DNA from: Aureimonas sp. AU12
GTDB taxonomy: Bacteria > Pseudomonadota > Alphaproteobacteria > Rhizobiales > Rhizobiaceae
Length of the DNA stretch: 64,000 nt
Direction: 5' to 3'
Assembly: GCF_001463705.1 (NCBI RefSeq)
Contig: NZ_BBWH01000002.1
Span: 34,567 to 98,566 of the forward strand
Both the position numbers and the translations under genes were made by a program. Positions 29,140 through 39,118 of this stretch are shown piece after piece. Positions within the stretch are counted from its first letter, which is position 1, and every line of letters begins with the position of its first letter. The notes under the pieces are model-generated. The model worked only from the letters and a program-made list of their open reading frames with translations. It was not told the origin of the DNA and ran no database searches.

Positions 29140-31737
29140 TCAGACCTGGCCGGAGGATGGCGTCGCACCGCCCGCCGAGGATCCCAGCGTCGGCAGCGTC
29201 ACCTTGAGATCGTCTTTGTCGCCCCCCCGGATGCTGTCCGGCCGCAGCTTGAAGTAGATGAGCACCGGAGCCGCGATGAAGATCGACGAGTAGACGCCGA
29301 CCAGGACGCCCGCGAGCATCGGTGCCACGAAGACGCGGATGACGTCGCCGCCGAACCCGTAGAGCGCCACGAGTGCCAACACCAGGGTCACGGCGGTCAG
29401 AAGCGTCCGCGACAGCGTCTCGTTCAAGGAGAGGTTGATGATCTCGCCGATCGGCATCTTCTTGTACTTGCGCAGGTTTTCTCGGATGCGGTCGAACACC
29501 ACGACCGTATCGTTGAGCGAATAGCCGACGATGGTCAGGAGGGCCGCGATCGAGGACAGATTGAACTCGAGCTGCGACACGACGAGGAAGCCGATCGTCA
29601 TCGCGACGTCGTGAGCCGTCGCCAGCAAGGCACCGACCGCGAACTGCCATTCGAATCGCAACCAGACATACACGGCGATCGCCAGCAGCGAGGCACCAAC
29701 GCCGAAGACGGCCGCCCAGGCGAGTTCGCTTGAAACCGTGGGTCCCACGACCTCGACGCGCTGGAAGTCGTAATCCGCCTGCAGGTCGCCGCGAACCGCG
29801 TTGACGCTGGCCTGAGGCGTCTGCACGTCCTCCGGCTGCGAACCGAAGCGCACGAGAACGTCACGCGAGGAGCCGAATTCCTGCACCTGGATATCGCCGG
29901 CGACGATGCCGGACAGGTCTTCGCGGATCTTACCCACGTCGGCTGTTTCGGCCTTCGAGCGCAGCTCCATCACCGTTCCGCCGGTGAAATCGATGCCGAA
30001 GTTCAGTCCGCCGACGAAGAGGCTGGCGACCGAGGCCAAGGACAGCGCGATGGTGATCGTGAAGGCCCAGCGGCGAACCGCCATGAAGGGAATGCGTGTT
30101 CCGTGCGGGACGAAGGAGATCCAGCCTTTCGGCACTTCCTTCGGACGCTGCCGGCGCACCCAGAACGATACGAGCCAGCGCGTCAGCGTCAGCGCCGTGA
30201 AGATCGTCGTGAAGATGCCGAGCGCCAGGGTCACGGCGAATCCGCGCACCGGGCCGGAGCCGAGGAAGAACAGGATGACGGCCGCGATCAGCGTCGTCAC
30301 GTTCGCATCCATGATCGTGCCGAGCGCCTTGTGGAAGCCGGCGTCGATCGACTGGACCACCGATCGCCCGTTCCGCCGCTCTTCGAGGATGCGCTCGTAG
30401 ATCAGCACGTTCGAATCGACGGCCATGCCCATCGTGAGAACGATGCCGGCGATGCCGGGAAGCGTCAGGGTCGAACCCAGCACCGAAAGCAGGGCGACGA
30501 GAAGGATGACGTTGACGAGCAGGGCGACGTTGGCGATCAGTCCGAGGAAGCCATAGGCCACGAACATGAAGATGATGACGAAGATGCCGCCGAGAATGCC
30601 GGCGTTCTGGCCTGCGGCGACCGAATCGGCGCCGAGCCCCGGACCGACCGTCCGCTCCTCGATGATATCGAGCGTCGCCGGCAGGGCGCCGGCGCGCAGC
30701 AGCACGGATAGGTCATTGGCGGTCTGGACGGTGAAGTTGCCGGAGATCTGTGCCTGACCGCCGAGGATCGGCTCGCGGATGTTCGGCGCTGACAGCACCT
30801 TGTCATCGAGAACGATCGCGAACGGCCGCCCGACATTCTCCTGCGTCACCGCGCCGAAGCGCTGCGCGCCCCGCGAATCGAAGCGGATGTTGACGACAGG
30901 CTGATTGTCGCGTTGGTCGAAGCCAGCCTGCGCGTCCGTCAGGCTTTCGCCCGAGATCATCACCTGCCGCTGCACAAGGATCGGCGTCGGAGGGTTGTCC
31001 GTGGTTTCCAGCAGCTCGTCACCCGCCGGCAACGGCTGCGCGCCGGCCTTCACGGCTTCCGCCGAATTGTTGACGTCGACAAGACGGAAGGTCAGCCGCG
31101 CCGTCTGGTTCAGGAGATTCTTGAGGCGCGCGGGGTCTTGAAGACCCGGCACCTGCACCATGATGCGATCGAGACCCTGCCGCTGGATGACGGGCTCGGT
31201 CGTGCCGAGTTCGTCGACGCGGCGTCGCACGACCTCGATTGACTGCGAGACGGCCGTGGACAGGCGGTAGTTCACGCCGGCATCGGTCAGCGTCAGACGG
31301 AACGAGCCGGGCTGCGTCTCGGCCAAATTGCTTTCGACCACCGAGCCGCCAGCGAGAAGCCCGCTCGAGATCGGCGCCGTCAGTCCTTCGAGAGCCGTTC
31401 GGGCTGCGGCTGCCTGTGATGGGTCACGCAGGATGAACTGGATGCCGCCATCCACCTCCGCCAGATTGGCGAAGCCGACATTGGCGTTGCGAAGGCTGAG
31501 TTGAACGTCCTCGCGCAGACCCTGCAGACGGTCGTTGATCAGGGAGGCCCGGTCCACCTCGAGCAGAACGTAGGAGCCGCCCTGAAGGTCGAGGCCCAGC
31601 GTCATCGGACGATCGGGAAGGAAGCCCGGCAGCGAAGCGCGCTGGCTCTCCGTCAGAAAGTTCGGGAGCGCGAAGAGAACGCCGGCCAAGACCGCCAACC
31701 AGATGAGGGTGGTCTTCCAGCGTGAGAAATACAGCAT
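29140..31737 (-). CDS. secDF: Protein translocase subunit SecDF (fused)
   Basis: An 865-residue fusion of SecD (to about 535) and SecF (about 550-850). SecD shows an N-terminal span, a large periplasmic P1 domain and the SecD membrane motif AGIVLTMGMAVDSNVLIYERI near 430. SecF repeats it as VGYSLNDTVVVFDRIRENLR near 740. About 12 spans in all. It uses the proton gradient to pull preproteins through SecYEG and works with YajC, encoded just upstream on the same strand. The fused form occurs in many alphaproteobacteria. Confidence 0.97.
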   Translation of the reverse strand: MLYFSRWKTTLIWLAVLAGVLFALPNFLTESQRASLPGFLPDRPMTLGLDLQGGSYVLLEVDRASLINDRLQGLREDVQLSLRNANVGFANLAEVDGGIQFILRDPSQAAAARTALEGLTAPISSGLLAGGSVVESNLAETQPGSFRLTLTDAGVNYRLSTAVSQSIEVVRRRVDELGTTEPVIQRQGLDRIMVQVPGLQDPARLKNLLNQTARLTFRLVDVNNSAEAVKAGAQPLPAGDELLETTDNPPTPILVQRQVMISGESLTDAQAGFDQRDNQPVVNIRFDSRGAQRFGAVTQENVGRPFAIVLDDKVLSAPNIREPILGGQAQISGNFTVQTANDLSVLLRAGALPATLDIIEERTVGPGLGADSVAAGQNAGILGGIFVIIFMFVAYGFLGLIANVALLVNVILLVALLSVLGSTLTLPGIAGIVLTMGMAVDSNVLIYERILEERRNGRSVVQSIDAGFHKALGTIMDANVTTLIAAVILFFLGSGPVRGFAVTLALGIFTTIFTALTLTRWLVSFWVRRQRPKEVPKGWISFVPHGTRIPFMAVRRWAFTITIALSLASVASLFVGGLNFGIDFTGGTVMELRSKAETADVGKIREDLSGIVAGDIQVQEFGSSRDVLVRFGSQPEDVQTPQASVNAVRGDLQADYDFQRVEVVGPTVSSELAWAAVFGVGASLLAIAVYVWLRFEWQFAVGALLATAHDVAMTIGFLVVSQLEFNLSSIAALLTIVGYSLNDTVVVFDRIRENLRKYKKMPIGEIINLSLNETLSRTLLTAVTLVLALVALYGFGGDVIRVFVAPMLAGVLVGVYSSIFIAAPVLIYFKLRPDSIRGGDKDDLKVTLPTLGSSAGGATPSSGQV

Positions 31738-31873
31738 GGCGTTTCCGAACGAGGGTCGGAGCCCCGCTCCCGGCTGGCGGGAAGGCGGCGCTCCGTGATG
31801 CCTTTCGGCAGATTTGGGCGGTCAGGCCCGGCCTAGAAGCGGCCGGCCCTGCTGAATGAGCCGCGGATCGCGG

Positions 31874-32215
31874 CTATTTCGTGTTGGCAGCCGTCGGCTC
31901 GCCCTTGACGCGGACTTCGGTGACCATCGCCTGCAACACGCGAACCTTCGTCTGCTCGGAGATCTGAACCTCGAGCTCACCATTCTCCATGACCTTCGTC
32001 ACCTTGGCGATGATGCCACCGCCGGTAACGATCGTGTCGCCGCGCCGGATGTTGCGCAGCATCTCGTCACGCTTCTTGGCGGCCGAACGCTGCGGACGGA
32101 TGATGAGGAAGTACATGATCGCGAAGACCGCGACGAACGGCAGGATGCTGATGAGGATGCTTTCCGGTCCCCCAGCGGCGGTGGCGGTCTGAGCAAAGGC
32201 CGGGGTGACGAACAT
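31874..32215 (-). CDS. yajC: Preprotein translocase subunit YajC
   Basis: A 113-residue inner-membrane protein with a single span near residues 20-40, ending in the family motif YFLIIRPQRS. It is followed by KKRDEMLRNIRRGDTIVTGGGIIAKV. Part of the SecDF-YajC complex. The ATG at 32215 has a GAGGAAA ribosome site; the frame to 32272 is unsupported. 136 bases separate it from secDF. Confidence 0.96.
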   Translation of the reverse strand: MFVTPAFAQTATAAGGPESILISILPFVAVFAIMYFLIIRPQRSAAKKRDEMLRNIRRGDTIVTGGGIIAKVTKVMENGELEVQISEQTKVRVLQAMVTEVRVKGEPTAANTK

Positions 32216-32352
32216 CAAGATTTCCTCGCAGATGACAAAAGGCCGGAGGCGGCCTTCACAAGCTGCGCGCAATATACGAACGGTCGACCCGAATGCAACA
32301 CGCAGCAGGTGCCGGCGGACAAAGCCGCGGCGGCACCGAGCGAGGCCCCTTC

Positions 32353-33228
32353 GTGAACCAGCCGACCGACCCCGATCTCATCGCGACTCTGCGTCGTATT
32401 GCCGACGCACTGGACCGACTGGCGCCGACCGCGGCGGGCGACCCCGACCTGTCGGTCGAGGACTGCTTCGTCTTCGCCCCGCCCGCCGGCCTGCAGCCGG
32501 TGCCGCGGGTCAACCGCGTGGCGGTCGGTCTTCTGCGCGGCATCGATCGCTCGCGCGACATCCTCCTCGACAATACCAGGCGCTTCGCGTCCGGTCTGCC
32601 TGCCAACAACGCGCTGCTCTGGGGCGCGCGGGGCATGGGCAAGTCGTCGCTCGTCAAGGCTGTTCACGCGACCGTCAATTCTGAGGGACCGGCCGCCAGG
32701 CCACCGCTCAAACTGATCGAAGTTCATCGCGAGGACATCGACGAGCTGCCGGGGCTGATGGCGATTCTGCGCAGGGCGCCCTTCCCCACCCTGCTTTTCT
32801 GCGACGACCTGTCGTTCGACCACGACGACACGTCCTACAAGTCGCTGAAGGCGGCGCTCGACGGAGGCGTGGAGGGCCGACCGGACAACGTGCTGTTCTA
32901 CGCCACCTCCAACCGCCGCCATCTCCTGCCTCGGACGATGATGGAAAACGAGCAGTCCACCGCCATCAATCCAAGCGAGGCGGTGGAAGAAAAGGTGTCG
33001 CTGTCGGACCGCTTCGGCCTCTGGCTCGGCTTTCACAAATGCTCGCAGGACGACTACCTCGCGATGGTGGACGGCTATCTCGCCGCCGCCGGCATCACGG
33101 CCGAGGCCGATCTCGTCCGCCACGAAGCACTGGAATGGGCGACGACACGCGGCGCGCGCTCGGGGCGGGTCGCCTTCCAGTTCGTTCAGGACTTCGCCGG
33201 TCGGCATGGTCACCAACTGGCGATCTGA
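32353..33228 (+). CDS. DUF815 family AAA+ ATPase
   Basis: About 291 residues. The P-loop GARGMGKSSLVKAVH is near residue 95 and Walker B is TLLFCDDLSFD near 145, followed by an RSNRRHL-like sensor region (ATSNRRHLLPR). This is the DUF815 family of small AAA+ proteins that sits divergently from yajC in Rhizobiales; its substrate is unknown. GTG at 32353 has GAGG nearby and is preferred over the ATG at 32293, which has no ribosome site, though the choice is uncertain. Confidence 0.83.
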   Translation: MNQPTDPDLIATLRRIADALDRLAPTAAGDPDLSVEDCFVFAPPAGLQPVPRVNRVAVGLLRGIDRSRDILLDNTRRFASGLPANNALLWGARGMGKSSLVKAVHATVNSEGPAARPPLKLIEVHREDIDELPGLMAILRRAPFPTLLFCDDLSFDHDDTSYKSLKAALDGGVEGRPDNVLFYATSNRRHLLPRTMMENEQSTAINPSEAVEEKVSLSDRFGLWLGFHKCSQDDYLAMVDGYLAAAGITAEADLVRHEALEWATTRGARSGRVAFQFVQDFAGRHGHQLAI

Positions 33229-33237
33229 GGTCATGCG

Positions 33238-33270
33238 AAAAAGGGCCGGCATCCCGAGATGCCGGCCCTT
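33238..33270 (-). terminator. Terminator between DUF815 gene and nlpD
   Basis: A perfect 12-bp stem (33241-33252 with 33259-33270) and 6-base loop, followed on the minus strand by TTTTTCG. It serves nlpD and could also slow read-through from the plus-strand gene. Confidence 0.88.
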
Positions 33271-33299
33271 CCAGAGTCGATTGTGTCGAGGCGACGAGC

Positions 33300-34631
33300 C
33301 TAGCGCAGGTACGTCATCGGATTGACGGGCGAAGAGTCCTTGCGGACCTCGAAGTGCAGCATCGGCGTGTCGGTATCGCCGGTCATACCGGCCTTGGCGA
33401 TCTCCTGACCGCGCTTCACCGTAGCGCCGCGCTGGACCATGATGTCGTCGGCATGGCCGTAGACGGTCACCAGCCCGTTGTCGTGCTTGATGAGAACGGT
33501 CTTGCCGAACTCCTTGAGGCCCTCGCCGGCGTAGATGACGACGCCGTTCTCGGCGGCCTTCACCGGCGTTCCGCGCGGCACCGAGATGTTCAGGCCGTCG
33601 TTGCGGCGCGAGCCGACCTTGTCGCCGAAGTTCTTCACGACGCGGCCCTGCACCGGCCAGCGGAACTCGTCGATGCCGGTGGACTTCGGCGCGATGGAAG
33701 CCTGCTCCTGCTTCTCCTCCTCTGCGACCGTGGTCGCCGGGGCCGGCGCAGCGGCGGCGACAGCCGACGACGACGCGTCTGGAGCCTTCGGCGCTGCCTC
33801 GACGGGAGCGGGCGCGGCGGCAACGGCCGGCGTCGTATGAGCGGGCGCCGCAGCCGTGGCGGTGGGCTTGGCAGCCGTCACCGTCGCCAACACCGGAGCT
33901 GGCTTGGCAGCGGCGGCAGCCGCCGGCGCGGGCGGTGCCGAGCGAGGCGCCGGAATGGCCTTGGCCTGCGCCTGCAGCGTGGTCGGCGGCGCGCCGAGCG
34001 TAGCGACGCGGGTCGGCTCGCCAGAGCCGGTGCCGCCGCTGGGAACGACCAGCGTCTGTCCGATGCGAATGTTATCGTCCGACAGCCCGTTCGCACGGCG
34101 GAGTTCCGCAGCGCTGACGCCGTTGCGGCGAGCGAGGCCCAGAACCGAATCGCCGGAAGTCACGGTGATCGAGCGGCCGGCGGAGGTGCGGCTCGCGCTC
34201 TGCACCGGTGCGGCGCTTGCCATGCCGCGAGATGCGCCGGTCTGGCCGATCTCCGAACTGCCGATCGGAGCCCGCGATGCGGGGGCCTGCGACACCTGGC
34301 TGGACGGCTGCGAGTAACCGCCATCGCCATAGGAGGCCGCGGGCGGCGGCGGCAGGTTCGAACGCGTCACCGGCGGGGTCGCAGCCGCATAGGTCTGCGA
34401 CGAACCGGTGGTGCCTGCGCCATAGGAGGCGTTCGGCTGCCCCGCGCCGTAGGTCGGCACTTGCGCGACCTGCGTCTGCTGCACCGAAGCCTTCGGAATG
34501 GCGCCCGTATAGAAGCCGTCCTGCAGGCGCGTCGCATCAGCACTGCAACCCGCCGTCAGGGCGGCAACCGACACGAGCGCCGCCGAGCGCACCAGCGGAA
34601 GCCGAAATCGATTCAACACGTCCACACGCAT
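33300..34631 (-). CDS. nlpD: NlpD-like lipoprotein with LysM and degenerate LytM/M23 domain
   Basis: About 443 residues. A lipoprotein signal ends at the lipobox LTAGC (Cys near residue 30). A long Gln/Ala/Pro linker contains one LysM domain near 165-210 (SVLGLARRNGVSAAELRRAN). The C-terminal LytM/M23 fold begins near 330. The metal ligands of active M23 peptidases are missing: NDGLNIS replaces HxGxDxx and MLHFEVR replaces HLHFE. It should therefore activate an amidase and not cut peptidoglycan itself, as known for NlpD and EnvC. The surE-pcm-nlpD order also matches E. coli. Start taken at 34631 (GGGGA upstream). Confidence 0.85.
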   Translation of the reverse strand: MRVDVLNRFRLPLVRSAALVSVAALTAGCSADATRLQDGFYTGAIPKASVQQTQVAQVPTYGAGQPNASYGAGTTGSSQTYAAATPPVTRSNLPPPPAASYGDGGYSQPSSQVSQAPASRAPIGSSEIGQTGASRGMASAAPVQSASRTSAGRSITVTSGDSVLGLARRNGVSAAELRRANGLSDDNIRIGQTLVVPSGGTGSGEPTRVATLGAPPTTLQAQAKAIPAPRSAPPAPAAAAAAKPAPVLATVTAAKPTATAAAPAHTTPAVAAAPAPVEAAPKAPDASSSAVAAAAPAPATTVAEEEKQEQASIAPKSTGIDEFRWPVQGRVVKNFGDKVGSRRNDGLNISVPRGTPVKAAENGVVIYAGEGLKEFGKTVLIKHDNGLVTVYGHADDIMVQRGATVKRGQEIAKAGMTGDTDTPMLHFEVRKDSSPVNPMTYLR

Positions 34632-34725
34632 CGCAGTCCCCATGCATTCGCCCAACCTTGGACTGCATTAGAGCCTGTTAATGTTACCCGCCGGTTAAGC
34701 GGCTCCACAATTTGCCGCAATTCCT

Positions 34726-35376
34726 TTACAGGAATGTCGCCAGACCCGCTTCGAGCGGTTGCAGACGCACGGAGAAAAGCGCCTCCTCCTCGAACCGGCT
34801 TCCGAGCTTCTGATGCCGTACGACGCGCTGACGCTCGCCGGGAGCGCCGAGGGCGACGACGAGGATGCCTTGCGAGGCCATCTGGTCGACGAAGGCCTTC
34901 GGCAGGGTCTCGAACGAGCCGTGAACGACGATGCGGTCGAACGGCGCCAGATCGGGATAGCCCTTGCGGCCGTCGTCCTGCACGTAGGTGACGTTGTGCA
35001 GCCCGCAGGCCTTCAGCCGCTCCGTCGCCTTGGTCAGAAGCGTCCGGTAGCGATCGATCGTCGTTACCTGCAGCCCGAGCTTGGCCAGCAGCGCGGTCAC
35101 GTAGCCGCTTCCGGTGCCGATCTCCAGAACCCGGTTCTCGGCCTGGATCTTCATCGCGGCGACCAGCCGAACGGCGGTGCGGGCGCTCGGCATCGTCTGC
35201 CCGCATTCGATCGGCGAGGCCTTGTCTGCGAAAGGGTCCGCCATGTCGGCCGGCACGAACAGCCGACGCGGCACGGCCTCGACCGCCGCCATGACACGGC
35301 CCGCCACGCCCTCGTCGGAGCGCAGCGTCATCAGAAACGACGCGAGATGCTCCCGGTCGGCCAGGGTTGCGGGCAT
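34726..35376 (-). CDS. pcm: Protein-L-isoaspartate O-methyltransferase
   Basis: A 216-residue SAM-dependent enzyme that repairs isoaspartyl residues in aged proteins. The SAM motif I is VLEIGTGSGYVTALLA near residue 83. The substrate loop IECGQTMPSARTAVRL near 56 contains the unusual CGQTMPSA in place of the common GxGQTIS. PFDRIVVHGSFETLPKAF lies near 145. The start ATG is 13 bases after the surE stop. Co-directional with surE and serS. Confidence 0.9.
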   Translation of the reverse strand: MPATLADREHLASFLMTLRSDEGVAGRVMAAVEAVPRRLFVPADMADPFADKASPIECGQTMPSARTAVRLVAAMKIQAENRVLEIGTGSGYVTALLAKLGLQVTTIDRYRTLLTKATERLKACGLHNVTYVQDDGRKGYPDLAPFDRIVVHGSFETLPKAFVDQMASQGILVVALGAPGERQRVVRHQKLGSRFEEEALFSVRLQPLEAGLATFL

Positions 35377-35389
35377 GATCCCGATCCCG

Positions 35390-36145
35390 TCAGCGGAACC
35401 GCTCGCGCAGCGTCTCGCGCAGCGCGTGGTTGGTCAGATCGAGATGCAACGGCGTCACGGAGATCCGCCCCGCCTGAAGGGCGCCGATGTCAGAGTCTTC
35501 CATTTCGGGGCCGGCCTGCCGCCCGAACTTCAGCCAGAAGTAGGGGAAACCGCGTCCGTCGCGGCGCTCCTCGACATCCAGCGAGTAGTCGAGCTTGCCC
35601 TGGCGCGTCAGCGACGTGCCCAGAACGGCGTCCGGGTCGACCGCAGGAAAGTTGACGTTGAACAGCGTGCCTGCGGGCGTCTCGACATCCATCAACTTGC
35701 GGATGACCTCGGCGCCGTGGCGCTCCGCCGTTGCCCAGGTCGCGTCGCGATCACGGTCGGGGCGAAAGGCCTGACTGAGCGCGATCGAGCGGAAGCCGAG
35801 CATCGTGCCCTCGATGGCACCCGCCACCGTGCCGGAATAGGTCACGTCGTCGCTGATGTTCTGCCCGGCATTGACGCCGGAGAGCACGAGATCCGGTGCG
35901 TCCGGCATGACCCGGCGTGCCGCCATGATCATACAGTCCGTTGGCGTTCCCGACAGGGCGAAGCGCTTCTCACCGTCCTGCCGAAGACGCAGCGGCGAGG
36001 ATAGCGTCAGCGAATGCGACAGCCCGCTCTGGTCAGTCTCGGGCGCGACGACCCAGACGTCGTCGGACAGCTGGCGCGCGATGCGCTCGAGCACCTTGAG
36101 ACCCTCTGCGTGGATCCCGTCGTCATTGGTCAGGAGAATGCGCAT
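35390..36145 (-). CDS. surE: 5'/3'-nucleotidase SurE
   Basis: A 251-residue metal-dependent phosphatase acting on nucleoside monophosphates. The N-terminal [16 protein letters not shown] carries the metal-binding DD pair at residues 8-9, SG(VNAGQN) at [15 protein letters not shown] near 87 holds more ligands, and [11 protein letters not shown] follows. Starts three bases after the serS stop. Stationary-phase survival and nucleotide clean-up are the usual roles. Confidence 0.95.
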   Translation of the reverse strand: MRILLTNDDGIHAEGLKVLERIARQLSDDVWVVAPETDQSGLSHSLTLSSPLRLRQDGEKRFALSGTPTDCMIMAARRVMPDAPDLVLSGVNAGQNISDDVTYSGTVAGAIEGTMLGFRSIALSQAFRPDRDRDATWATAERHGAEVIRKLMDVETPAGTLFNVNFPAVDPDAVLGTSLTRQGKLDYSLDVEERRDGRGFPYFWLKFGRQAGPEMEDSDIGALQAGRISVTPLHLDLTNHALRETLRERFR

Positions 36146-36148
36146 GCG

Positions 36149-37432
36149 TCAGCCCTTCGCGATCCGGTCGGTGCCGCGCATATAGGGTCGCAGCGCCTCG
36201 GGGACGGTGATGCTGCCATCTTCGTTCTGATAATTTTCCATCACTGCGATCAGAGCGCGGCCGACAGCGGTGCCCGAGCCGTTCAACGTATGAACGAAGC
36301 GCGGCGCCTGCTTTTCGCCCGCGGGGCGAAAGCGCGCGTTCATCCGCCGTGCCTGGAAGTCGCCGCAGACAGAGCAGGACGAGATCTCGCGGAACATGTC
36401 CTGTCCCGGCAGCCAGACCTCGATGTCGTAGGTCTTCTGTGCCGAGAAACCCATATCACCGGTGCAGAGGACCATCGTGCGGAAATGCAGCCCGAGCTTC
36501 GACAGCACCGATTCGGCCGCTGCGGTCATCCGTTCGTGCTCGGCTTCGGAGGTCTCGGGCGTCGTGATCGACACGAGTTCGGTCTTGTAAAACTGGTGCT
36601 GGCGTAGCATCCCGCGCGTGTCGCGACCGGCGGACCCCGCCTCGGAGCGGAAGGACGGCGTCAGCGCCGTGAACCGCAGCGGCAGCTGGCTTTCGTCGAT
36701 GATCTCCTCGCGCACCAGATTGGTCAGCGACACCTCGGCCGTGGGAATCAACCAGCGGCCTTCGGTGGTGTGGAACAGGTCATCGGCGAACTTCGGAAGC
36801 TGCCCGGTGCCGAACAGCGCCTCGTCGCGCACCAGCAGCGGCGGCGACACCTCCTCGTAGCCGAACTCCGTGGTGTGGACGTCGATCATGAACTGGCCAA
36901 GCGCGCGCTCCAGCCGGGCAAGCTCGCCGCGCAGGATGGTGAAGCGCGAGCCGGACATGCGAGCGGCCCGGTCGAAATCCATCATGCCGAGCGTCTCGCC
37001 GAGCTCGAAATGTTCGAGCGGCTTGAACGCGAAGCCGGGCTTCTCGCCGACCCGGCGCAGCTCGACATTGGCGGCCTCGTCCAGACCGATGGGGACGCCG
37101 TTGAGCGGAACATTCGGCATGGTGGCCAGATAATCCGCCAAGGCCGCATCGAGTTCGCGCTCGAGACGCTCGCCGTCCTGGATCCTGGCTTTGAGATCGG
37201 CGACGGTCTGCATGACCTCGTCGACCCTGGCGGCATCACCCGACGCCTTGGCCTTGCCGATCTGTTTGGAGGCTTCGTTGCGCTGGCCCTGCCAGTCCTG
37301 CAACATTTTCAGATGGGTCCGGCGCGCTTCGTCGAGCCGCACGGCCTCGGCCGCACTGAGTTTCGAACCACGCCCGTGCAGGACTTCGTCCAACTTCTCC
37401 GAGTTTTCCCGGATCCACTTGATGTCGAGCAT
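36149..37432 (-). CDS. serS: Serine--tRNA ligase
   Basis: A 427-residue class II synthetase. The N-terminal coiled-coil arm spans residues 28-100 ([20 protein letters not shown] and onward), and the catalytic core has motif 2 [21 protein letters not shown] near 256-276 and motif 3 [19 protein letters not shown] near 383. The ATG at 37432 has GGAGAATC upstream. It sits between tatC and surE. Confidence 0.97.
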   Translation of the reverse strand: MLDIKWIRENSEKLDEVLHGRGSKLSAAEAVRLDEARRTHLKMLQDWQGQRNEASKQIGKAKASGDAARVDEVMQTVADLKARIQDGERLERELDAALADYLATMPNVPLNGVPIGLDEAANVELRRVGEKPGFAFKPLEHFELGETLGMMDFDRAARMSGSRFTILRGELARLERALGQFMIDVHTTEFGYEEVSPPLLVRDEALFGTGQLPKFADDLFHTTEGRWLIPTAEVSLTNLVREEIIDESQLPLRFTALTPSFRSEAGSAGRDTRGMLRQHQFYKTELVSITTPETSEAEHERMTAAAESVLSKLGLHFRTMVLCTGDMGFSAQKTYDIEVWLPGQDMFREISSCSVCGDFQARRMNARFRPAGEKQAPRFVHTLNGSGTAVGRALIAVMENYQNEDGSITVPEALRPYMRGTDRIAKG

Positions 37433-37472
37433 GATTCTCCAGTCCGCGCGAGGCGGACCGGAGCCGACCGGA

Positions 37473-38285
37473 TCAGTCCGCCCGCGCCTCGTCCTCGACA
37501 ACGCGCTGAGCGCGCTTCTTCTCGATCAGACGGGCTACGATGATCGAAATCTCGTAGAGAATGATCGTCGGTATCGCAAGACCGATCTGCGACATCGGGT
37601 CGGGCGGAGTGAGGATGGCTGCCGCGATGAAGGCGATGACAATCGCGTACTTGCGCTTGTCCTTCAGCGTTTGCGACGTGATCATTCCGGCTCGCACCAG
37701 CAGCGAGCAGACCACCGGTAGCTGGAACACCAGACCGAACGCCACGATCAGCGTCATGATCAGCGACAGGTACTCGGACACGCGCGGCAGGAGCAGGATC
37801 GCCGCGTCGGTCCCCTCGCCCTGCTGCTGCATGGACAGGAAGAACCACATCACCATGGGCGTGAAGAAGAAGTAGACGAGCAGCGCACCGAGCAGAAACA
37901 GCAGCGGCGTCGCGACGAGGAACGGGATGAAGGCCGACCGCTCGTCCCGATAGAGGCCTGGCGCCACGAACTTGTAGACCTGGATCGCGATCACCGGAAA
38001 GGCGAGAAAGAAGCCCCCGAAGGCCGCGACCTTCACCTGCGTGAAGAAGAATTCCTGCGGCGCAGTGTAAATCAGCTCGACGCTCGACGGGTCGAGGCCG
38101 GCCCAGCCCGTCGCGATCTGGTAGGGCACCACGAGTAGGTTAAAGATCTGCTTGGCGAAGAAGAAGCAGAGCAGGAACATCGCCATGAAGCCGAGGATCG
38201 ACCAGATCAGCCGGCGGCGCAGCTCGATGAGGTGCTCGATGAGGGGGGCGGACGAGGCTTCGATGTCGGCTTCGGACCGGCTCAC
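37473..38285 (-). CDS. tatC: Sec-independent translocase subunit TatC
   Basis: A 270-residue inner-membrane protein with six spans. The conserved N-terminal [13 protein letters not shown] (residues 14-26) and the periplasmic-loop [11 protein letters not shown] near 105 are family landmarks for twin-arginine signal recognition. Its ATG overlaps the tatB stop by four bases. The tail is charged and soluble. Confidence 0.97.
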   Translation of the reverse strand: MSRSEADIEASSAPLIEHLIELRRRLIWSILGFMAMFLLCFFFAKQIFNLLVVPYQIATGWAGLDPSSVELIYTAPQEFFFTQVKVAAFGGFFLAFPVIAIQVYKFVAPGLYRDERSAFIPFLVATPLLFLLGALLVYFFFTPMVMWFFLSMQQQGEGTDAAILLLPRVSEYLSLIMTLIVAFGLVFQLPVVCSLLVRAGMITSQTLKDKRKYAIVIAFIAAAILTPPDPMSQIGLAIPTIILYEISIIVARLIEKKRAQRVVEDEARAD

Positions 38286-38800
38286 GGTGCGACTCCCGCT
38301 GTATCGCGCGGCGGTGCGGAGACCGGCGTCGAACCATTGAGATGGGGCGCAGGGGACACCACGACGGGCTCCGATGCAGGCGACGGCTCCGCGGCTGCCG
38401 CCGACACGGCAGCGCCGGTGGGGTTCGACGACATGACCTGAGGCGCCGCAACCGGCGTCGCCGGTGCGTCGGCCGACGGGATCACCGGCGCCGGTGCTGC
38501 GGTAGCGGCCTTCAGCGACGATCGGATCTCGTCGCCCACGGCACGGACCGGATTCATCACCTTGCGAATATCGGTGCGTGGGTCGAGGTTCTTCACGTCG
38601 CGCGCGACGTCGCGAAGCTCGTCGAGTTCGGCCTCCTTCAAGGCCTCGTCGAACTGCTTGCGGAAGTCGCCCGCCATGCGCCGCATCTGGCCGCTGACGC
38701 GACCGAATGTACGAAGCATCTTGGGAAGGTCCTTCGGTCCGACCACGACGATCAGAACGACGGCAATGACGAGAAGCTCAAGACCACCGATGTCAAACAT
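38282..38800 (-). CDS. tatB: Sec-independent translocase subunit TatB
   Basis: A 172-residue protein. The N-terminal span MFDIGGLELLVIAVVLIVVVGP with Glu at residue 8 and the following amphipathic helix (LPKMLRTFGRVSGQMRRMAGD) are typical. The long Ala/Pro/Val tail is variable. It forms the receptor with TatC. Confidence 0.94.
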   Translation of the reverse strand: MFDIGGLELLVIAVVLIVVVGPKDLPKMLRTFGRVSGQMRRMAGDFRKQFDEALKEAELDELRDVARDVKNLDPRTDIRKVMNPVRAVGDEIRSSLKAATAAPAPVIPSADAPATPVAAPQVMSSNPTGAAVSAAAAEPSPASEPVVVSPAPHLNGSTPVSAPPRDTAGVAP

Positions 38801-38848
38801 GGCTATGCCCGGTTACGCGGGGCGCCGCCTTGCAGCGGCGCCGAGCGA

Positions 38849-39079
38849 TCAGATCCGAGACTTCTCCACGGTAGACTCGTGGGTCATCGCATCGCCTTCG
38901 CGCGCTTCGAGCGTCCGGCGCTCTTGGACCGTCTGGACCTCGTCGTCCGACATGCCCTTCTTGAAATTCTTGATGCCCTTGGCGACATCGCCCATCAGCT
39001 CGGGAATCTTGCCGCGGCCGAAGAGGAGCAGCACGACCGCCAGAACGATCAGCCAATGCCAGATGCTGAAGCTACCCAT
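38849..39079 (-). CDS. tatA: Sec-independent translocase subunit TatA
   Basis: A 76-residue protein with one short span ([16 protein letters not shown]) followed by the [23 protein letters not shown] amphipathic helix, the TatA hallmark. It forms the pore. First gene of the tatABC-serS-surE-pcm-nlpD series on the minus strand. Confidence 0.95.
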   Translation of the reverse strand: MGSFSIWHWLIVLAVVLLLFGRGKIPELMGDVAKGIKNFKKGMSDDEVQTVQERRTLEAREGDAMTHESTVEKSRI

Positions 39080-39118
39080 GATACGCCTCCATGCGCCGCG
39101 GACGGACCGCGTTTGCGT

